Origin: Acidobacteriota bacterium
GTDB taxonomy: Bacteria; Acidobacteriota; Terriglobia; Terriglobales; Acidobacteriaceae
Reading direction: 5' to 3'
Assembly (NCBI GenBank): GCA_021780315.1
Contig: JAJXYY010000041.1
Location: 248,001 to 312,000 of the forward strand
Length of the DNA: 64,000 bases
Shown here piece after piece: positions 8,991-18,513 of the stretch. The notes under the pieces were generated by a model. That model was not told the origin of the DNA and searched no databases. It saw nothing but the letters and a program-made list of their open reading frames with translations. Position 1 is the first letter of the stretch, and each line of letters begins with the position of its first letter. Made by a program: the position numbers and the translations under genes.

Positions 8991-9802
8991 CGGGGGCTCT
9001 GGGCGGCTCGCTGGCGGGAGGCTTCGTAGAGGAGCAGGGAGCCGGCAATGGCGGCGTTGAGGCTTTCGACGGGGCCGGGGCAGGGGATGGTGATGCGGTG
9101 GTCGGCGATCTCGAGCCAGTCGGGGGCGAGGCCGGCACCTTCGTTGCCGATCAGGAGTGCGCAGGGGGTGGTGAAGTCGGCCTGATGGGCGGGTATGTTC
9201 CCGTGGTCGTCGGTGCCTACGGCGGCGAGCAGGCGGATGCCGTGGGTTTTGAGCGCGAGGGCTTGGTTGAGGTCGATGGCGACGACGGGCATGCGAAAGA
9301 TGCTGCCGACGGAGGCGCGGAGGGCTTTCTGGTTCCAGGGATTGACGGTTCCCGGGGTGGTAAGGACGCCGGTAGCTGCGAAGGCTTCGGCGGAGCGGAC
9401 GAGGGTGCCGAGGTTGCCGGGGTCCTGCAGTCCGGCGGCGATGAGCAGGAGGGGCGTGGCGGTGAGGGCGGCGTCGAGGGTGCGGACGGGAGGGACGATG
9501 AGGGCGGCGATGCCCTGGGGGGACTGGGTTTCGACGACGCTGCTGAAGACTTCGTCGGTGAGGATGAGGACTTCGACGGAGCGGGGGATGATGCGGGGTA
9601 CTTCGCGGCGCTCGCTGAGGAAGACGGTTTTGAGGACCATTCCGCTGCGGATGGCTTCGGCGATGAGGTGGTCGCCCTCGATGGCGACCATGCCTCCGCT
9701 GAGGCGTGCGTGGCCGGCGAAGGCTGCGCGAAGTTGTTTGACGCGAGAGTTTGCCCGGCTGGTGACGATGGGAGAAGAGAGTCGGGGATCGAAAGCGGGC
9801 AT
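8987..9802 (-). CDS. TrmH/SpoU-family RNA 2'-O-methyltransferase
   Basis: The 271-residue product has an N-terminal substrate-binding domain (SRANSRVKQLRAAFAG) and a C-terminal SPOUT methyltransferase fold. The three SpoU motifs are visible: motif 1 NLGTLVRSAEAF, motif 2 LLIGNEGAGLAPDW and motif 3 IPCPGPVESLNAA, which form the knotted AdoMet site. It methylates a ribose in rRNA or tRNA; the exact target cannot be read, and the RlmB/TsnR-like group is most likely. It is the first gene of a two-gene operon with rarA. Confidence 0.92.
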   Translation of the reverse strand: MPAFDPRLSSPIVTSRANSRVKQLRAAFAGHARLSGGMVAIEGDHLIAEAIRSGMVLKTVFLSERREVPRIIPRSVEVLILTDEVFSSVVETQSPQGIAALIVPPVRTLDAALTATPLLLIAAGLQDPGNLGTLVRSAEAFAATGVLTTPGTVNPWNQKALRASVGSIFRMPVVAIDLNQALALKTHGIRLLAAVGTDDHGNIPAHQADFTTPCALLIGNEGAGLAPDWLEIADHRITIPCPGPVESLNAAIAGSLLLYEASRQRAAQSPR

Positions 9803-9941
9803 AGGAAAATCTTACGCTGCCGAGGAGGATTGTGGCTGGCGGGAGAGGCTGCGTTGAGTGGCGCGGGGTGGTGTGCTATGGTGCGGAGTTGCAGGCGTTT
9901 GTGTAGCACTGCGATTTTTGAATGTGGCACAGGAGCCCGAT

Positions 9942-10589
9942 TTGACGGCCGAGACCCTCCGTATCCATCCCGATGAGCCTGAAGCAGAGCTGATCGATTT
10001 TGTTGTCAAGAGCCTGAACAGCGGGAACGTGGTGGCGCTGCCTACGGATACGTTCTACGGACTGGCAGTGGATCCGGTGAATCTGCGGGCGGTGGAACGG
10101 ATCTACGAGATCAAGACGCGGTCGCGGCACAAGCCATTGTCACTGCTGATTGGTGAGGTGGAGCAGGCGTATGAGATTGCGCGGTCGCTGGATACTGCGT
10201 TTGACCGTTTGGCGGAAAAGTTCTGGCCGGGGCCGTTGACGATTGTGGTGAAGGCAGGGAGCAAGCTGCCGCTGCGGGTGACGGCGAATACGGGGAATGT
10301 GGCGCTGCGGGTGCCGGAGGCAGCGATCGCGCGGGCGGTGGTGAGCAAGCTGGGACTGCCGATAACGGCGACCTCTGCCAACCTGAGTGGTATGCCGGAG
10401 TGCACGTATGCGAACTGTGTGCGGGAGCAGTTGGGCGATCAGATACCGTTGATTGTGGATGGCGGCCCGACGGCGCGATCGACGGCGACAACGATTGTGG
10501 ACCTTTCGGGGGGTGGGAATTCTTGGATGATTCTGCGCGAGGGTGCGATTCCGACGCATGAGATTGCGCTGGCGCTGCAGCGTGCCTAG
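9942..10589 (+). CDS. tsaC: Threonylcarbamoyl-AMP synthase (Sua5/YrdC/YciO family)
   Basis: Makes L-threonylcarbamoyl-AMP from threonine, bicarbonate and ATP for the t6A modification of tRNA. The YrdC-type fold is clear: GNVVALPTDTFYGLAVDP, KTRSRHKPLSLLIG, FWPGPLTIVVKA and LPITATSANLSG are the conserved substrate-binding elements. The start is taken as TTG 9942 because AGGAG lies at 9931-9935 with a 6-nt spacer, giving 215 residues. The frame is open upstream to 9858 and GTG 9924 is an alternative. No C-terminal Sua5 domain is present, so it is the short form. Confidence 0.9.
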   Translation: MTAETLRIHPDEPEAELIDFVVKSLNSGNVVALPTDTFYGLAVDPVNLRAVERIYEIKTRSRHKPLSLLIGEVEQAYEIARSLDTAFDRLAEKFWPGPLTIVVKAGSKLPLRVTANTGNVALRVPEAAIARAVVSKLGLPITATSANLSGMPECTYANCVREQLGDQIPLIVDGGPTARSTATTIVDLSGGGNSWMILREGAIPTHEIALALQRA

Positions 10590-10675
10590 CGAGACGGGCG
10601 GTGGGCTGAGGTGGTGGTTGCGACGATCCTCTCGCGAAGGGATGGGGCGTTGCCGTACACTCGAAGCTTGCACCC

Positions 10676-11353
10676 ATGACTGCGACTAGCTCCAAACGAA
10701 GTAGCACGCGACGTTCTTCTGGCAGCGGCCTGTTACGTTGGCTGGTGGTGCTGGTGGTGATCGGGATGCTGGGGTGGTTTGGGTGGCTGTATCAGCAGAT
10801 TGAATCGGTGGCACAGCAGGACGATGCCCAGCCTGCGGATGCGATTGCGGTGTTTGGGGCGGCGGAGTATTCGGGGCGGCCTTCGCCGGTGTTTCATGCG
10901 CGGCTGGACCATGCGGTGGAGTTGTATCGCAAGCAGATTGCGCCGGTGGTGATTACGCTGGGTGGCGGAAGCGACAAGGACTCCGGCAATACGGAGGGTG
11001 GGGTGGGGCGGGACTACCTGCTGGCGAACGGGATTCCGTTCGCCGACATCATTGCGGAGACGCGGTCGGTCGATACGGAGCAGCAGGTGCATCGGTTGGC
11101 GGCGATAGCACGGGAGAATGATCTGCACCATATTGTGGTGGTGTCGGACGGGACGCATTTATTTCGGATACGGGAGCTTTGCGCGGAGGCCGGGCTGGAT
11201 GTGTACACGTCGCCGCGGCCATTGCTGGGGCACATCAGCAGTTATGACATGGCAATGCGGTACTTTCACGAGATGCTGAGCTACACGTCGGTGCGGCTGC
11301 ATCTGAATGCGAGTTGGGCGCATCGGTGGCTGGAAGGCAAAGGCGACGTTTAG
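10676..11353 (+). CDS. YdcF/SanA-type DUF218 envelope protein
   Basis: The 225-residue product has a basic Ser/Arg/Thr-rich N-terminus, one membrane segment (residues 20-42, LLRWLVVLVVIGMLGWFGWL) and a DUF218 domain. Family features are ADAIAVFGAAEYSGRPSPVF at the first strand, the VITLGGGSDKD loop and the HHIVVVSDGTHLFR strand. SanA/YdcF proteins affect envelope permeability and peptidoglycan processes; the enzymatic activity is unknown. The domain should face the periplasm. It follows tsaC by 86 nt on the same strand. Confidence 0.85.
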   Translation: MTATSSKRSSTRRSSGSGLLRWLVVLVVIGMLGWFGWLYQQIESVAQQDDAQPADAIAVFGAAEYSGRPSPVFHARLDHAVELYRKQIAPVVITLGGGSDKDSGNTEGGVGRDYLLANGIPFADIIAETRSVDTEQQVHRLAAIARENDLHHIVVVSDGTHLFRIRELCAEAGLDVYTSPRPLLGHISSYDMAMRYFHEMLSYTSVRLHLNASWAHRWLEGKGDV

Positions 11354-11363
11354 GCGGGAAGCG

Positions 11364-12236
11364 TTACAGGGCTGCGATGCGCAGAGCGTGAAGGGTAAGG
11401 GCAAGCGCGGCGGTGAATGCTGTGGAGGCCAGATTGACGAGGTCGTTGCCGAGCAGTCCGCGGCGTTCGACGGTGGCGCCGAGCAGGCTGTCGCAGACGA
11501 GACCGGCGACGGCTGCGAGCCAGCAGAGGAGTGCGGCGGCCCAGGGGAGGTGGGTTGTGAGAGTGCTGAGGATGATTAGGATGGCAGCTGCGGCGATACC
11601 GTAGAAGGTTCCGGCGAGACTGACTCCTCCGTCCGTTCCCCTGGGGATGGGGCGTCCGGTGGTGATGAGGATGGTGGGGGCGTTGAGGGCCTGGCCGATC
11701 TCGGAGGAGACGGTGTCGGCGGTGGCCTGGGCGAGTGCGGCAATGCAGGCGAGCTGCCATCCGGCGATGGCACAGAGACCGGCGATACCAAGATTGGCAG
11801 CGATCTGGGCAGTACGGCGGCCGTGGGGCGACTCAGCCAGACCGTCCGACTGCTTTCGGTGCCTTCCGTAGTGGGTTGCGAGGAAGGTGAGGACGAAGAG
11901 GGCGATGAGGGCAGGGAAGGCGGATATGTTCCACAGACGGTGGTGTGGGCTGGCGGCTGTGGACGAAGTGGTGAGGATGTTGAAGCAGATGACAGCTCCG
12001 AGCAAAGCTGCGGGGATGGTGGCGGCGCGGAGCAGGACAACGAGCAACGCGAAGGCGGATGCGGTGAGTGCTGGCGCCAGGAGATGGGAGGGCGGGCTTT
12101 GGTGAACGAGGCTCCATGCTGTGAGGACGTAGAGCGAGGGCGGCAGCGTCCAGACCAGAAATGCGCTTTGGCGGCGGTCCCGGGAAGCGGATATGGTTTT
12201 GGTCCAGGGTTGTCGGGAATGTATTTCCTTGCGCAT
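11364..12236 (-). CDS. DUF92 integral membrane protein
   Basis: A 290-residue polytopic membrane protein of the DUF92/TMEM19 family. Diagnostic stretches are ATADTVSSEIGQ, IPRGTDGGVSLAGT and DSLLGATVERRGLLGNDLVN. Plant VTE6, a phytyl-phosphate kinase, belongs to this family, so a polyprenyl- or phytyl-phosphate kinase role is possible but unproven. Several hydrophobic segments cover residues 25-290. It converges on the YdcF-type gene, with a 10-nt gap between stops, and its start faces the divergent lipoprotein gene. Start ATG 12236 gives a basic N-terminus of about 23 residues before the first helix. Confidence 0.82.
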   Translation of the reverse strand: MRKEIHSRQPWTKTISASRDRRQSAFLVWTLPPSLYVLTAWSLVHQSPPSHLLAPALTASAFALLVVLLRAATIPAALLGAVICFNILTTSSTAASPHHRLWNISAFPALIALFVLTFLATHYGRHRKQSDGLAESPHGRRTAQIAANLGIAGLCAIAGWQLACIAALAQATADTVSSEIGQALNAPTILITTGRPIPRGTDGGVSLAGTFYGIAAAAILIILSTLTTHLPWAAALLCWLAAVAGLVCDSLLGATVERRGLLGNDLVNLASTAFTAALALTLHALRIAAL

Positions 12237-12337
12237 CGGCCTGCTTCGTTCCCAATGGTGATTTACAATCTAGCTTGAGCATAGCCAAGACCAGCATCAC
12301 AGTGGGAGCAGTTTTGCACTTAGCAAGAATCGAAGCA

Positions 12338-13666
12338 ATGGAAGCAGCGGCAACTCGGTCGCAGTCGGCTCGGCAATTCCTGCGGTCAGGTGCCAGGTTT
12401 GTGTTTGCGGGGGCCAGCCTTTTGGCAGGGCTTTCGATGACGGGTTGTGGCGATACCTACCGACCGGTTGTGGCAGCGATCAACCCGGTGGGGCCTGCCG
12501 CGCAGCCGCAGAAATATGCGGTGGCGATCTCAAGTTCGCCTGATCCGACGGTGCCTGGAATCGTGACGTTCGTGGACTTCTCTGGCGATACGGTACTGGT
12601 GACAGCCAATGTGGGTGTGAACCCCTACTATCTTGCGTTGAACAGCGGCGGGAATACGGGTTATACGTTGAACGGCGACTCGACCGTTACGTCGTTTGAT
12701 ATTTCTCCTTCGCTGCAGACGAACAATGTGTTGCAGACCACGCTGCTGGCTGGTGCGGCGCCAGCCAGTATCTATCCGGCAGGTGCTTACACCTACATTG
12801 CGGAGCCGGGCCGGAACGCAATTGCGGAGCTACAGGGAACTCCGCCTACGCTGCAGCAGGAACTGCCGGTTGGACCGAACGCGGTGTATGTGGTTGGCGT
12901 GAGCGGAGCACCCCGGTCGTATGCGATCAGCCAGGGAACCGCAGGCAGCAACGGCCAGGTAGCCGCGATCGAGACCAGCAATAATACGATTTCTACGACA
13001 CTTCCGGTGGGGCGCGGCCCGATCTATGGCGTGATGACGCAGGACGGCAAGCGTGCCTTCATCATGAACAAGACGGACGGCACGATCAGCGTGATCAACT
13101 CGCAGACGAACCAGTTGGATACTCCTCTGAGCACGATTCCTGTGGGAACAGCGCCGATCTGGGCTGATCTGGCACCGTCGAAGTCAGAGTTGGTGGTTGC
13201 GAATGCGGGCGATGGGACTACGGCAGGCTCGGTGAGCATCATCAATATTCCGTTGTGCTCAGTCGCGACCGCTCCGTCGAATCCGAATTGCAACCAGACA
13301 AATCCTGTGGATGCGGTTGGTTTTGGCCAGGTGGTGGCGACGGTTCCGGTAGGACGCAGTCCGATCATGGTTGCGGTGTTGCAGGACGGCACCCGGGCCT
13401 ATGTGGCTAACTACGCTGACAGTACGGTCTCCGTGGTGAACCTAACGACCAATACAGTGACTGCGACGATCCCGGTGGTTGGCCGCCCGATCTATATTGC
13501 GGCGACGCAGGGGACACCGACTGGCAAGGTTTATGTGGTCTCAGCGGATACAGTGGCTCCCAACAGGAACAGTGTGATGACGGTGATACGCACGGATCTG
13601 GATGCGGTTTCGACCACGATCAGCCTGCAAGGAGTCGGTGTTGCAGTACGCGTGACACAGCCGTAA
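12338..13666 (+). CDS. Secreted YVTN-type beta-propeller lipoprotein
   Basis: A protein of about 442 residues with a signal segment ending LSMTGCGD, a slightly atypical lipobox, so it is likely a lipoprotein. The rest is a seven-bladed propeller of YVTN type with recurring units such as TIPVGRGPIYGVMTQDGKRA and VATVPVGRSPIMVAVLQDG. Such proteins serve as extracytoplasmic interaction scaffolds; no ligand can be inferred. ATG 12338 is chosen as the first start before the signal segment, but TTG 12314, preceded by GGGAG, is possible. The long open frame reaching to 12161 overlaps the divergent DUF92 gene and is not used. It is monocistronic in appearance. Confidence 0.8.
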   Translation: MEAAATRSQSARQFLRSGARFVFAGASLLAGLSMTGCGDTYRPVVAAINPVGPAAQPQKYAVAISSSPDPTVPGIVTFVDFSGDTVLVTANVGVNPYYLALNSGGNTGYTLNGDSTVTSFDISPSLQTNNVLQTTLLAGAAPASIYPAGAYTYIAEPGRNAIAELQGTPPTLQQELPVGPNAVYVVGVSGAPRSYAISQGTAGSNGQVAAIETSNNTISTTLPVGRGPIYGVMTQDGKRAFIMNKTDGTISVINSQTNQLDTPLSTIPVGTAPIWADLAPSKSELVVANAGDGTTAGSVSIINIPLCSVATAPSNPNCNQTNPVDAVGFGQVVATVPVGRSPIMVAVLQDGTRAYVANYADSTVSVVNLTTNTVTATIPVVGRPIYIAATQGTPTGKVYVVSADTVAPNRNSVMTVIRTDLDAVSTTISLQGVGVAVRVTQP

Positions 13667-13791
13667 GAACTGGATAAGAGCCTGATTCCACGCAGTGGCT
13701 GTACTGTTACTTACATTGTGGTTCAGGCCCTGCAAGACATCTTGCTGGGCCGTGAGGCTGCGTCATAGTGGGTCGTGACGGTTAATTCGCT

Positions 13792-14250
13792 CTAAAACAA
13801 ACTTCCTGCAACCTCTTCCGCTATCTGCTCGGCTGCACTACGCTGGGCGTCTGGCTGGAGGTGTGAGAGGCTGTTGCCTCGGACAGTAAGGGTGAGGGCA
13901 AATTGGGTACTGCGAACATGGCCTTGAATTGCCTCTCGATGTTCCTCAGATCTGTCTGTGACACAGCGTACAGCCTCATCCCCGATGCCTTTCAGATGAT
14001 CCCCGCCAACACAAACTGCGGGCACTTGGTTGCCTGCCTCAATTCGTAGCACTACGGTATTGGTTGCTGTGCTTTGGGTAAAGACGCACGTACCCTGGTC
14101 GGCTGTGGGTGCATGAATGTCGGCAGTTACAGGACCGCCCATCAGTTTTTCGGCGGTGCCTTGTGTCAGCCATGGACACGCCTGTTGCGCGTGCGCCGCG
14201 GGTGCCAGCATGTAGAGCACGAGGGCGCAGACCAGCCACATGGGTTGCAT
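13792..14250 (-). CDS. Small secreted protein, function unknown
   Basis: The 152-residue product has a clear Sec signal peptide (MQPMWLVCALVLYMLAP) with a likely cleavage after AHA (AHA-QQACPW). Mature residues include four cysteines (in QQACPWL, GTCVFTQ, PAVCVGG and VRCVTD), probably forming two disulfides. No family is recognised with certainty; the layout recalls DUF3558-like exported domains. It begins 3 nt after the stop of the CRTAC1-type gene and is the last gene of the exported-protein operon. It ends close to a 125-nt gap before the propeller lipoprotein, which converges on it. Confidence 0.7.
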   Translation of the reverse strand: MQPMWLVCALVLYMLAPAAHAQQACPWLTQGTAEKLMGGPVTADIHAPTADQGTCVFTQSTATNTVVLRIEAGNQVPAVCVGGDHLKGIGDEAVRCVTDRSEEHREAIQGHVRSTQFALTLTVRGNSLSHLQPDAQRSAAEQIAEEVAGSLF

Positions 14251-14253
14251 CGC

Positions 14254-16137
14254 TTAGCCCTTTGTCTTTGCAGGTTTGAGTGGGCCCGCCTGAAGGATCT
14301 TGCCGCCCTCCTGGATGACATACAGTTGGTTGATGTCGAGATCCTTGAGGTGGTCAATCTGTCCACTGAGCCAGCGGATCTCCACCGTATCGACTTTGGT
14401 GGCCTGGTCGAGTCCAAAGTGCATTCGCATGTCGTTCTGGGAGAAATAGCTGCCACCACTGCGAAGTTCGTCCGTCTGTTGCAACGGCTTGGCAGCATTG
14501 GGGTTGGTCCGGGTGGTGACGATTACCCGGCTGCCGATTCCGGAGCGGTTGGATCGAGTTCCGACCAGCTTGATCTTGATCCAGTTGCGCTTGAGTGTGG
14601 AGTCACAACGCAGCAGTTGCGGAACGGAGTTGATGCAGTTCACGACGACGTCGATATCGCCATCGTTGTCGTAGTCTCCGAAGGCACATCCCCTTGCGGG
14701 CGCGTTTTCCAGAATTCCCGGTCCTCCCTGCTCGGTTACGTCCTCAAACCGTCCATTCTGCAAGTTGCGATAGAGGTACTTGTGCTCTGCATACTTCAAG
14801 TCTGCTTTGGACTTATCCACCTCTGGGTATACATGGCCGTTGGACATCAAGATATCCGGCCAGCCGTCATTATCCATATCGAAGAATCCGACGCCCCAGC
14901 CGAGCAGTCGGGTGTTTTCGCCGAGTCCTCCGGGATAGGTGTGGTCTTCAAAGGTGGCATCGCCGAGGTTGGTATAGAGCGAGTCGGTATCGCCGGCGAA
15001 GTTGGTTTTGACGACGTCCATGGTGCCGTCGCGGTTGAAGTCGCCGATGGAGACGCCCATTCCAGCCTGGGGTTTTGCCTCCGCTGAGAGTGCTGCTCCC
15101 GCTTCGATTGCGATGTCGCGGAAGGTGCCGTCCTTCTGGTTCTGGTAGAGGGTTGCGGGAGCGGAATCGTTGGCGACATAGATGTCTGGCCAGCCATCGT
15201 TATCGAGGTCCGAAGCGGCAACGCTGAGGCCATAGGTGCCAACTGCCGTCCACATACCGGCCTTTTCGCTGACGTCGGAGAACGTGCCGTTGCCGTTGTT
15301 GCGATAGAGAATATTGCGGCCACCGGGGAGCCCCGGTGGCCCGCAGGCTACCAGCATTCCTTTGTAGGTGCAGGGGCCATCTTCTGGCTTAGGCGCAGTT
15401 TTCAAGTCGAAGTCGACGTAGTTTGCCACGAAGAGATCGAGATGGCCGTCACGGTTGTAATCGACGAAGGTGCAGCCTGTATTCCATCGAATCTTCGGCC
15501 CTGGCTGCAGCAGGCCTGCTTTCTCGGTGACATCGGTAAAAGTACCCTTGCCGTTGTTGCGATAGAGCACATTCTGACCGTAGTAGGTTACAAATAGATC
15601 GTCGTTGCCGTCGTTGTCGTAGTCTCCCACGCAACATGCCTGACCCCAGCCTGTCTTGTGCTCCAACCCGGAGCCTGTGGTCACGTCTGTAAAGGTTCCG
15701 TCGCGATTGTTTTTGAAGAGGTGGCAGCGAGGCTCCTTTCCGGCAGGGAATCCATCGAGTTGCCATCCATTGACGAGAAACAGATCTTGCCATCCATCGT
15801 TGTCGTAGTCGTAAAAGGCCAGTCCGCAGCCGGTTGTCTCGAGCAGATACTTATTGGTGAGCTTGCCTCCGTAGGTGGTTTCGACGTTGAGGCCTGACTG
15901 TGCGGCCACATCCAAAAAGCTCACGCCCAGCGGTGTTCCTTCGATTGGCGACTTGGGGCCGCCCGTGGGCGGCGGTGCTGGGTGCGCGTCGTAGCTGCGC
16001 TCCTGCGGCCCAATCTTGATGGGAGTCTGCTGCTGTTGCAAGGGGGCAGCCAGCGCGAGTATGTCCGCGAAGGGGAGAACCAGAGCTGTCCGGCTCAACG
16101 ACTTAATAAATCCTCTACGGTTTACTTTGGTCCGCAT
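14254..16137 (-). CDS. Tat-exported FG-GAP/VCBS repeat protein with UnbV-ASPIC domain (CRTAC1-like)
   Basis: The 627-residue product starts at ATG 16137, giving a twin-arginine signal, NRRGFIKSLSRTALVLP. The body is a propeller of about seven FG-GAP/VCBS repeats with calcium-binding DxDxDGxxD loops (for example DYDNDGWQDLFLVNG, DYDNDGNDDLFV, DYNRDGHLDLFV, DLDNDGWPDIYV, DMDNDGWPDILM). The C-terminus carries the ASPIC/UnbV domain (residues about 530-620, with ELRSGGSYFSQND). It overlaps the upstream cytochrome gene by 23 nt. A further in-frame ATG at 16197 lies inside that gene and would bury the Tat motif, so it is not used. The molecular role of this protein type is unknown; adhesion or electron-transfer scaffolding are guesses. 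Confidence 0.88.
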   Translation of the reverse strand: MRTKVNRRGFIKSLSRTALVLPFADILALAAPLQQQQTPIKIGPQERSYDAHPAPPPTGGPKSPIEGTPLGVSFLDVAAQSGLNVETTYGGKLTNKYLLETTGCGLAFYDYDNDGWQDLFLVNGWQLDGFPAGKEPRCHLFKNNRDGTFTDVTTGSGLEHKTGWGQACCVGDYDNDGNDDLFVTYYGQNVLYRNNGKGTFTDVTEKAGLLQPGPKIRWNTGCTFVDYNRDGHLDLFVANYVDFDLKTAPKPEDGPCTYKGMLVACGPPGLPGGRNILYRNNGNGTFSDVSEKAGMWTAVGTYGLSVAASDLDNDGWPDIYVANDSAPATLYQNQKDGTFRDIAIEAGAALSAEAKPQAGMGVSIGDFNRDGTMDVVKTNFAGDTDSLYTNLGDATFEDHTYPGGLGENTRLLGWGVGFFDMDNDGWPDILMSNGHVYPEVDKSKADLKYAEHKYLYRNLQNGRFEDVTEQGGPGILENAPARGCAFGDYDNDGDIDVVVNCINSVPQLLRCDSTLKRNWIKIKLVGTRSNRSGIGSRVIVTTRTNPNAAKPLQQTDELRSGGSYFSQNDMRMHFGLDQATKVDTVEIRWLSGQIDHLKDLDINQLYVIQEGGKILQAGPLKPAKTKG

Positions 16138-18400
16138 GATGTTGCTGCCCCATTTCCATTCCATGTTCTGTGTCTGCGTGTAGATGCCAAGGGACACTTT
16201 CGTTCGAGAGTTCGGTATGTTTGCGCAAATAGTCCAAGGAATATGTTGGTGCGCCGGGATCGATCCACTTCATGGCATACTGCGCGGATTCTCTGGCGGC
16301 CTGTGGCTTCATGCCGAGCCTGCGGTAGAGAATGGCGAGGTTGTAGTGTGCGGTGAGATCGTCCGGGTCGACATCCTGCAACTGCTTGAACGCGGCGACT
16401 GCATCCTCCGGACGGTGGCCCTGATAGTAGCTGATGCCGAGCTGACGCAGTGCATCGCGTGCGCGTGGATACTGATGCACAACCTCCTGCAGGTCCGCGA
16501 TCTCGAGTTCCGAGTGACGCTGCCGCCGCTCCACGAGGGCAAGATAGTAGAGCGCCCGAGCGTCCTTGGGGGTAAGTGCCAGCGCCTTCTCCAGTGGAGC
16601 GCGCGCCGCTGCATATTTCTCCCACTCGATGTCAGTCAAACCCAGATTGATGTACCCATCCTTATAGTCGGGCCGTAGCTTGACTACCTGCTCGAAGGCA
16701 CGCATTGCATCGGCGTATTGCAGTTCGTCCAGCAGGCCGATGCCGAGATTGTTCCATCGCATCCAGTCAGGATTGTCGTTTGCCTGGGCTGGTGCTGGTG
16801 CATTTTCGCCCAGATTGATGGTGCGCGATCGCGATGCGATCTCTACCACGGGGTAGGCGGGGTGTTGCGGCCCAAGGACATTGTTGAGGTAGGTCTGGCG
16901 CAGGTGCCGGTACTGTACTGAAGCTTTAACGGTGATGGGCCAAGATGCGCCATCCGGCACGTTGAACTGATATCGCACCAGAGTCGAGCGCCCCGCCTGA
17001 ATGGTATTGTCATACGCTACCGAGTGGATGGTCCAGACCTTGTGGTTATCTACGAATTCACCCGCTGCGTTGACTGGCCGATTGGTGAAGCTGTGTGCGC
17101 CGGGATCGAGTGTTCCGTTGGGCTTGAGGTAGCCACTTTGGTAGAGCATATTTCCGGCTGCGTCGGTCACCTGGAACGACACCCATGCCTCATAGAGATC
17201 GCGGACCTCGGGTATGAGCGAGTGGCCGATGGATTTACTCTGCACGACAACATAAGTTTCCAGCGTCCGCTTGGGCGGTACGGTATAGGGTACCGACCCC
17301 AACGGTGCAATGAGTGCGTCCGATCCGGCCAGTTTGAGTCCGAAGACGTCCACGTTGAGATAGTTTCCTGATTGGAGAAACTCTTCGGTACGCTTCAGTT
17401 GCTCGTCGAAGCCATAGTAGAACGGTACGGCTGTGTTTCCAGCGAGCCAGCGATGGGATGCCAACATTCCGCGTTTGGCACCGGGATCGGGCAAGCGGAC
17501 TGGCTCACGCTTCATGTGGCAGCCCTGACAGGTGGTAAAGTCTGCCGTGTAGAACACCAGGGGGTTCTGCTTCGAGTACTTCGATCCCTGCCACTCGTCG
17601 TAGGTGGTGAAGGCGCTGATCCACTTGTAGTCGTTGAGCATGACGGGCAGGTTGGCCTTGTGGCAGGCCGAGCAGAACTCTGGAGACTGGTAGGCCTTCT
17701 GCATGACGGCCGCGGAATGCCTATCGAGATGGGCGAGGATCTCTGCATCGGGCACCATTCCGGGAATGCGCTTTCCGTTTTCGTCCACCATGACTGCGGG
17801 TACTGCCATGACATAGCTGCCGTTGCCGAGTTTGCTGTCCACCTGCTGGATCGAGTGACAAGTCATGCAGGTGAGGCCATCGCGGTCGAAGCTGCGATCC
17901 CCGGTGGCGTGGGCGTCCAAGGAGCCTGATACGACGGCGATGGGATTGTGGCAGCTATCGCAGTGGCGGGTGAAGGCAATGCCTTTTTCCTTGCGCAAGA
18001 GGTTGACGCTGGTCCGATAGAAGGGTGTTCGGAAGGAGTTGGAGTGGAGCGCCTGCCTCCACTCCGCATAGGCCTCCTGATGGCAGTGGCCGCAGTACTC
18101 CGCGGTTGGGAATGCGCTGGGCTGGATAAAGTCGTTGCCCGCGATGGATGCGTTGCCGGGCAGTGAAAGCTTGCCATTTCCGTAGACGGCCTCCGCAGCT
18201 CCCGCGGAGATGTATTGGTATGACTCGCGGACTTTATCCGCATAGGCCTTGCGTGCCGCTTGTGATACGGTAGCTGGGTCTTCGGCTGCCCTTGCGGTTC
18301 GGATCATGGAGAAGCTTGACCATGCCAGCACGCCAAGACCGCCGTACAGCATGGCTAACAGCACAGTGCGCTGCATCGAGCGTCGTTTCACATCAGGCAT
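16115..18400 (-). CDS. Pentaheme cytochrome c554-like protein fused to TPR domain
   Basis: The 761-residue exported protein has a hydrophobic N-terminal signal/anchor (residues 11-35). Five CxxCH heme-binding motifs are seen at residues 103, 147, 178, 243 and 291 (CGHCH, CDSCH, CMTCH, CSACH, CQGCH), within a cytochrome c554/perC-type region. A beta-rich region follows (about 340-540). The last 200 residues form TPR repeats, for example NLGIGLLDELQYADAMRAFE and NLGLTDIEWEKYAAARAPLE. It should lie in the periplasm or on the cell surface and carry electrons or bind a redox partner; the partner is unknown. It is translationally coupled to the downstream Tat-exported UnbV-type gene. Confidence 0.88.
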   Translation of the reverse strand: MPDVKRRSMQRTVLLAMLYGGLGVLAWSSFSMIRTARAAEDPATVSQAARKAYADKVRESYQYISAGAAEAVYGNGKLSLPGNASIAGNDFIQPSAFPTAEYCGHCHQEAYAEWRQALHSNSFRTPFYRTSVNLLRKEKGIAFTRHCDSCHNPIAVVSGSLDAHATGDRSFDRDGLTCMTCHSIQQVDSKLGNGSYVMAVPAVMVDENGKRIPGMVPDAEILAHLDRHSAAVMQKAYQSPEFCSACHKANLPVMLNDYKWISAFTTYDEWQGSKYSKQNPLVFYTADFTTCQGCHMKREPVRLPDPGAKRGMLASHRWLAGNTAVPFYYGFDEQLKRTEEFLQSGNYLNVDVFGLKLAGSDALIAPLGSVPYTVPPKRTLETYVVVQSKSIGHSLIPEVRDLYEAWVSFQVTDAAGNMLYQSGYLKPNGTLDPGAHSFTNRPVNAAGEFVDNHKVWTIHSVAYDNTIQAGRSTLVRYQFNVPDGASWPITVKASVQYRHLRQTYLNNVLGPQHPAYPVVEIASRSRTINLGENAPAPAQANDNPDWMRWNNLGIGLLDELQYADAMRAFEQVVKLRPDYKDGYINLGLTDIEWEKYAAARAPLEKALALTPKDARALYYLALVERRQRHSELEIADLQEVVHQYPRARDALRQLGISYYQGHRPEDAVAAFKQLQDVDPDDLTAHYNLAILYRRLGMKPQAARESAQYAMKWIDPGAPTYSLDYLRKHTELSNESVPWHLHADTEHGMEMGQQHHADQSKP

Positions 18401-18513
18401 CGGGCGAATTATATCGATGTTGTTATAGCAATGTATACGATAGGTTGCCGAGTATCGGCCTGCTTTGCTATGACATTTCCGTTAAGGTCCGCTGGTGATC
18501 TCTCGACCGGCAG

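Noticed and set aside
7090-9138. 682-codon minus-strand frame over dsbD, rarA and the methyltransferase
   Set aside because: It crosses three real genes in another frame and is rich in Arg/Pro/His/Thr, typical of antisense or out-of-frame high-GC DNA.
12161-12337. N-terminal extension of the propeller lipoprotein to 12161
   Set aside because: It overlaps the divergent DUF92 gene start and would bury the signal peptide.
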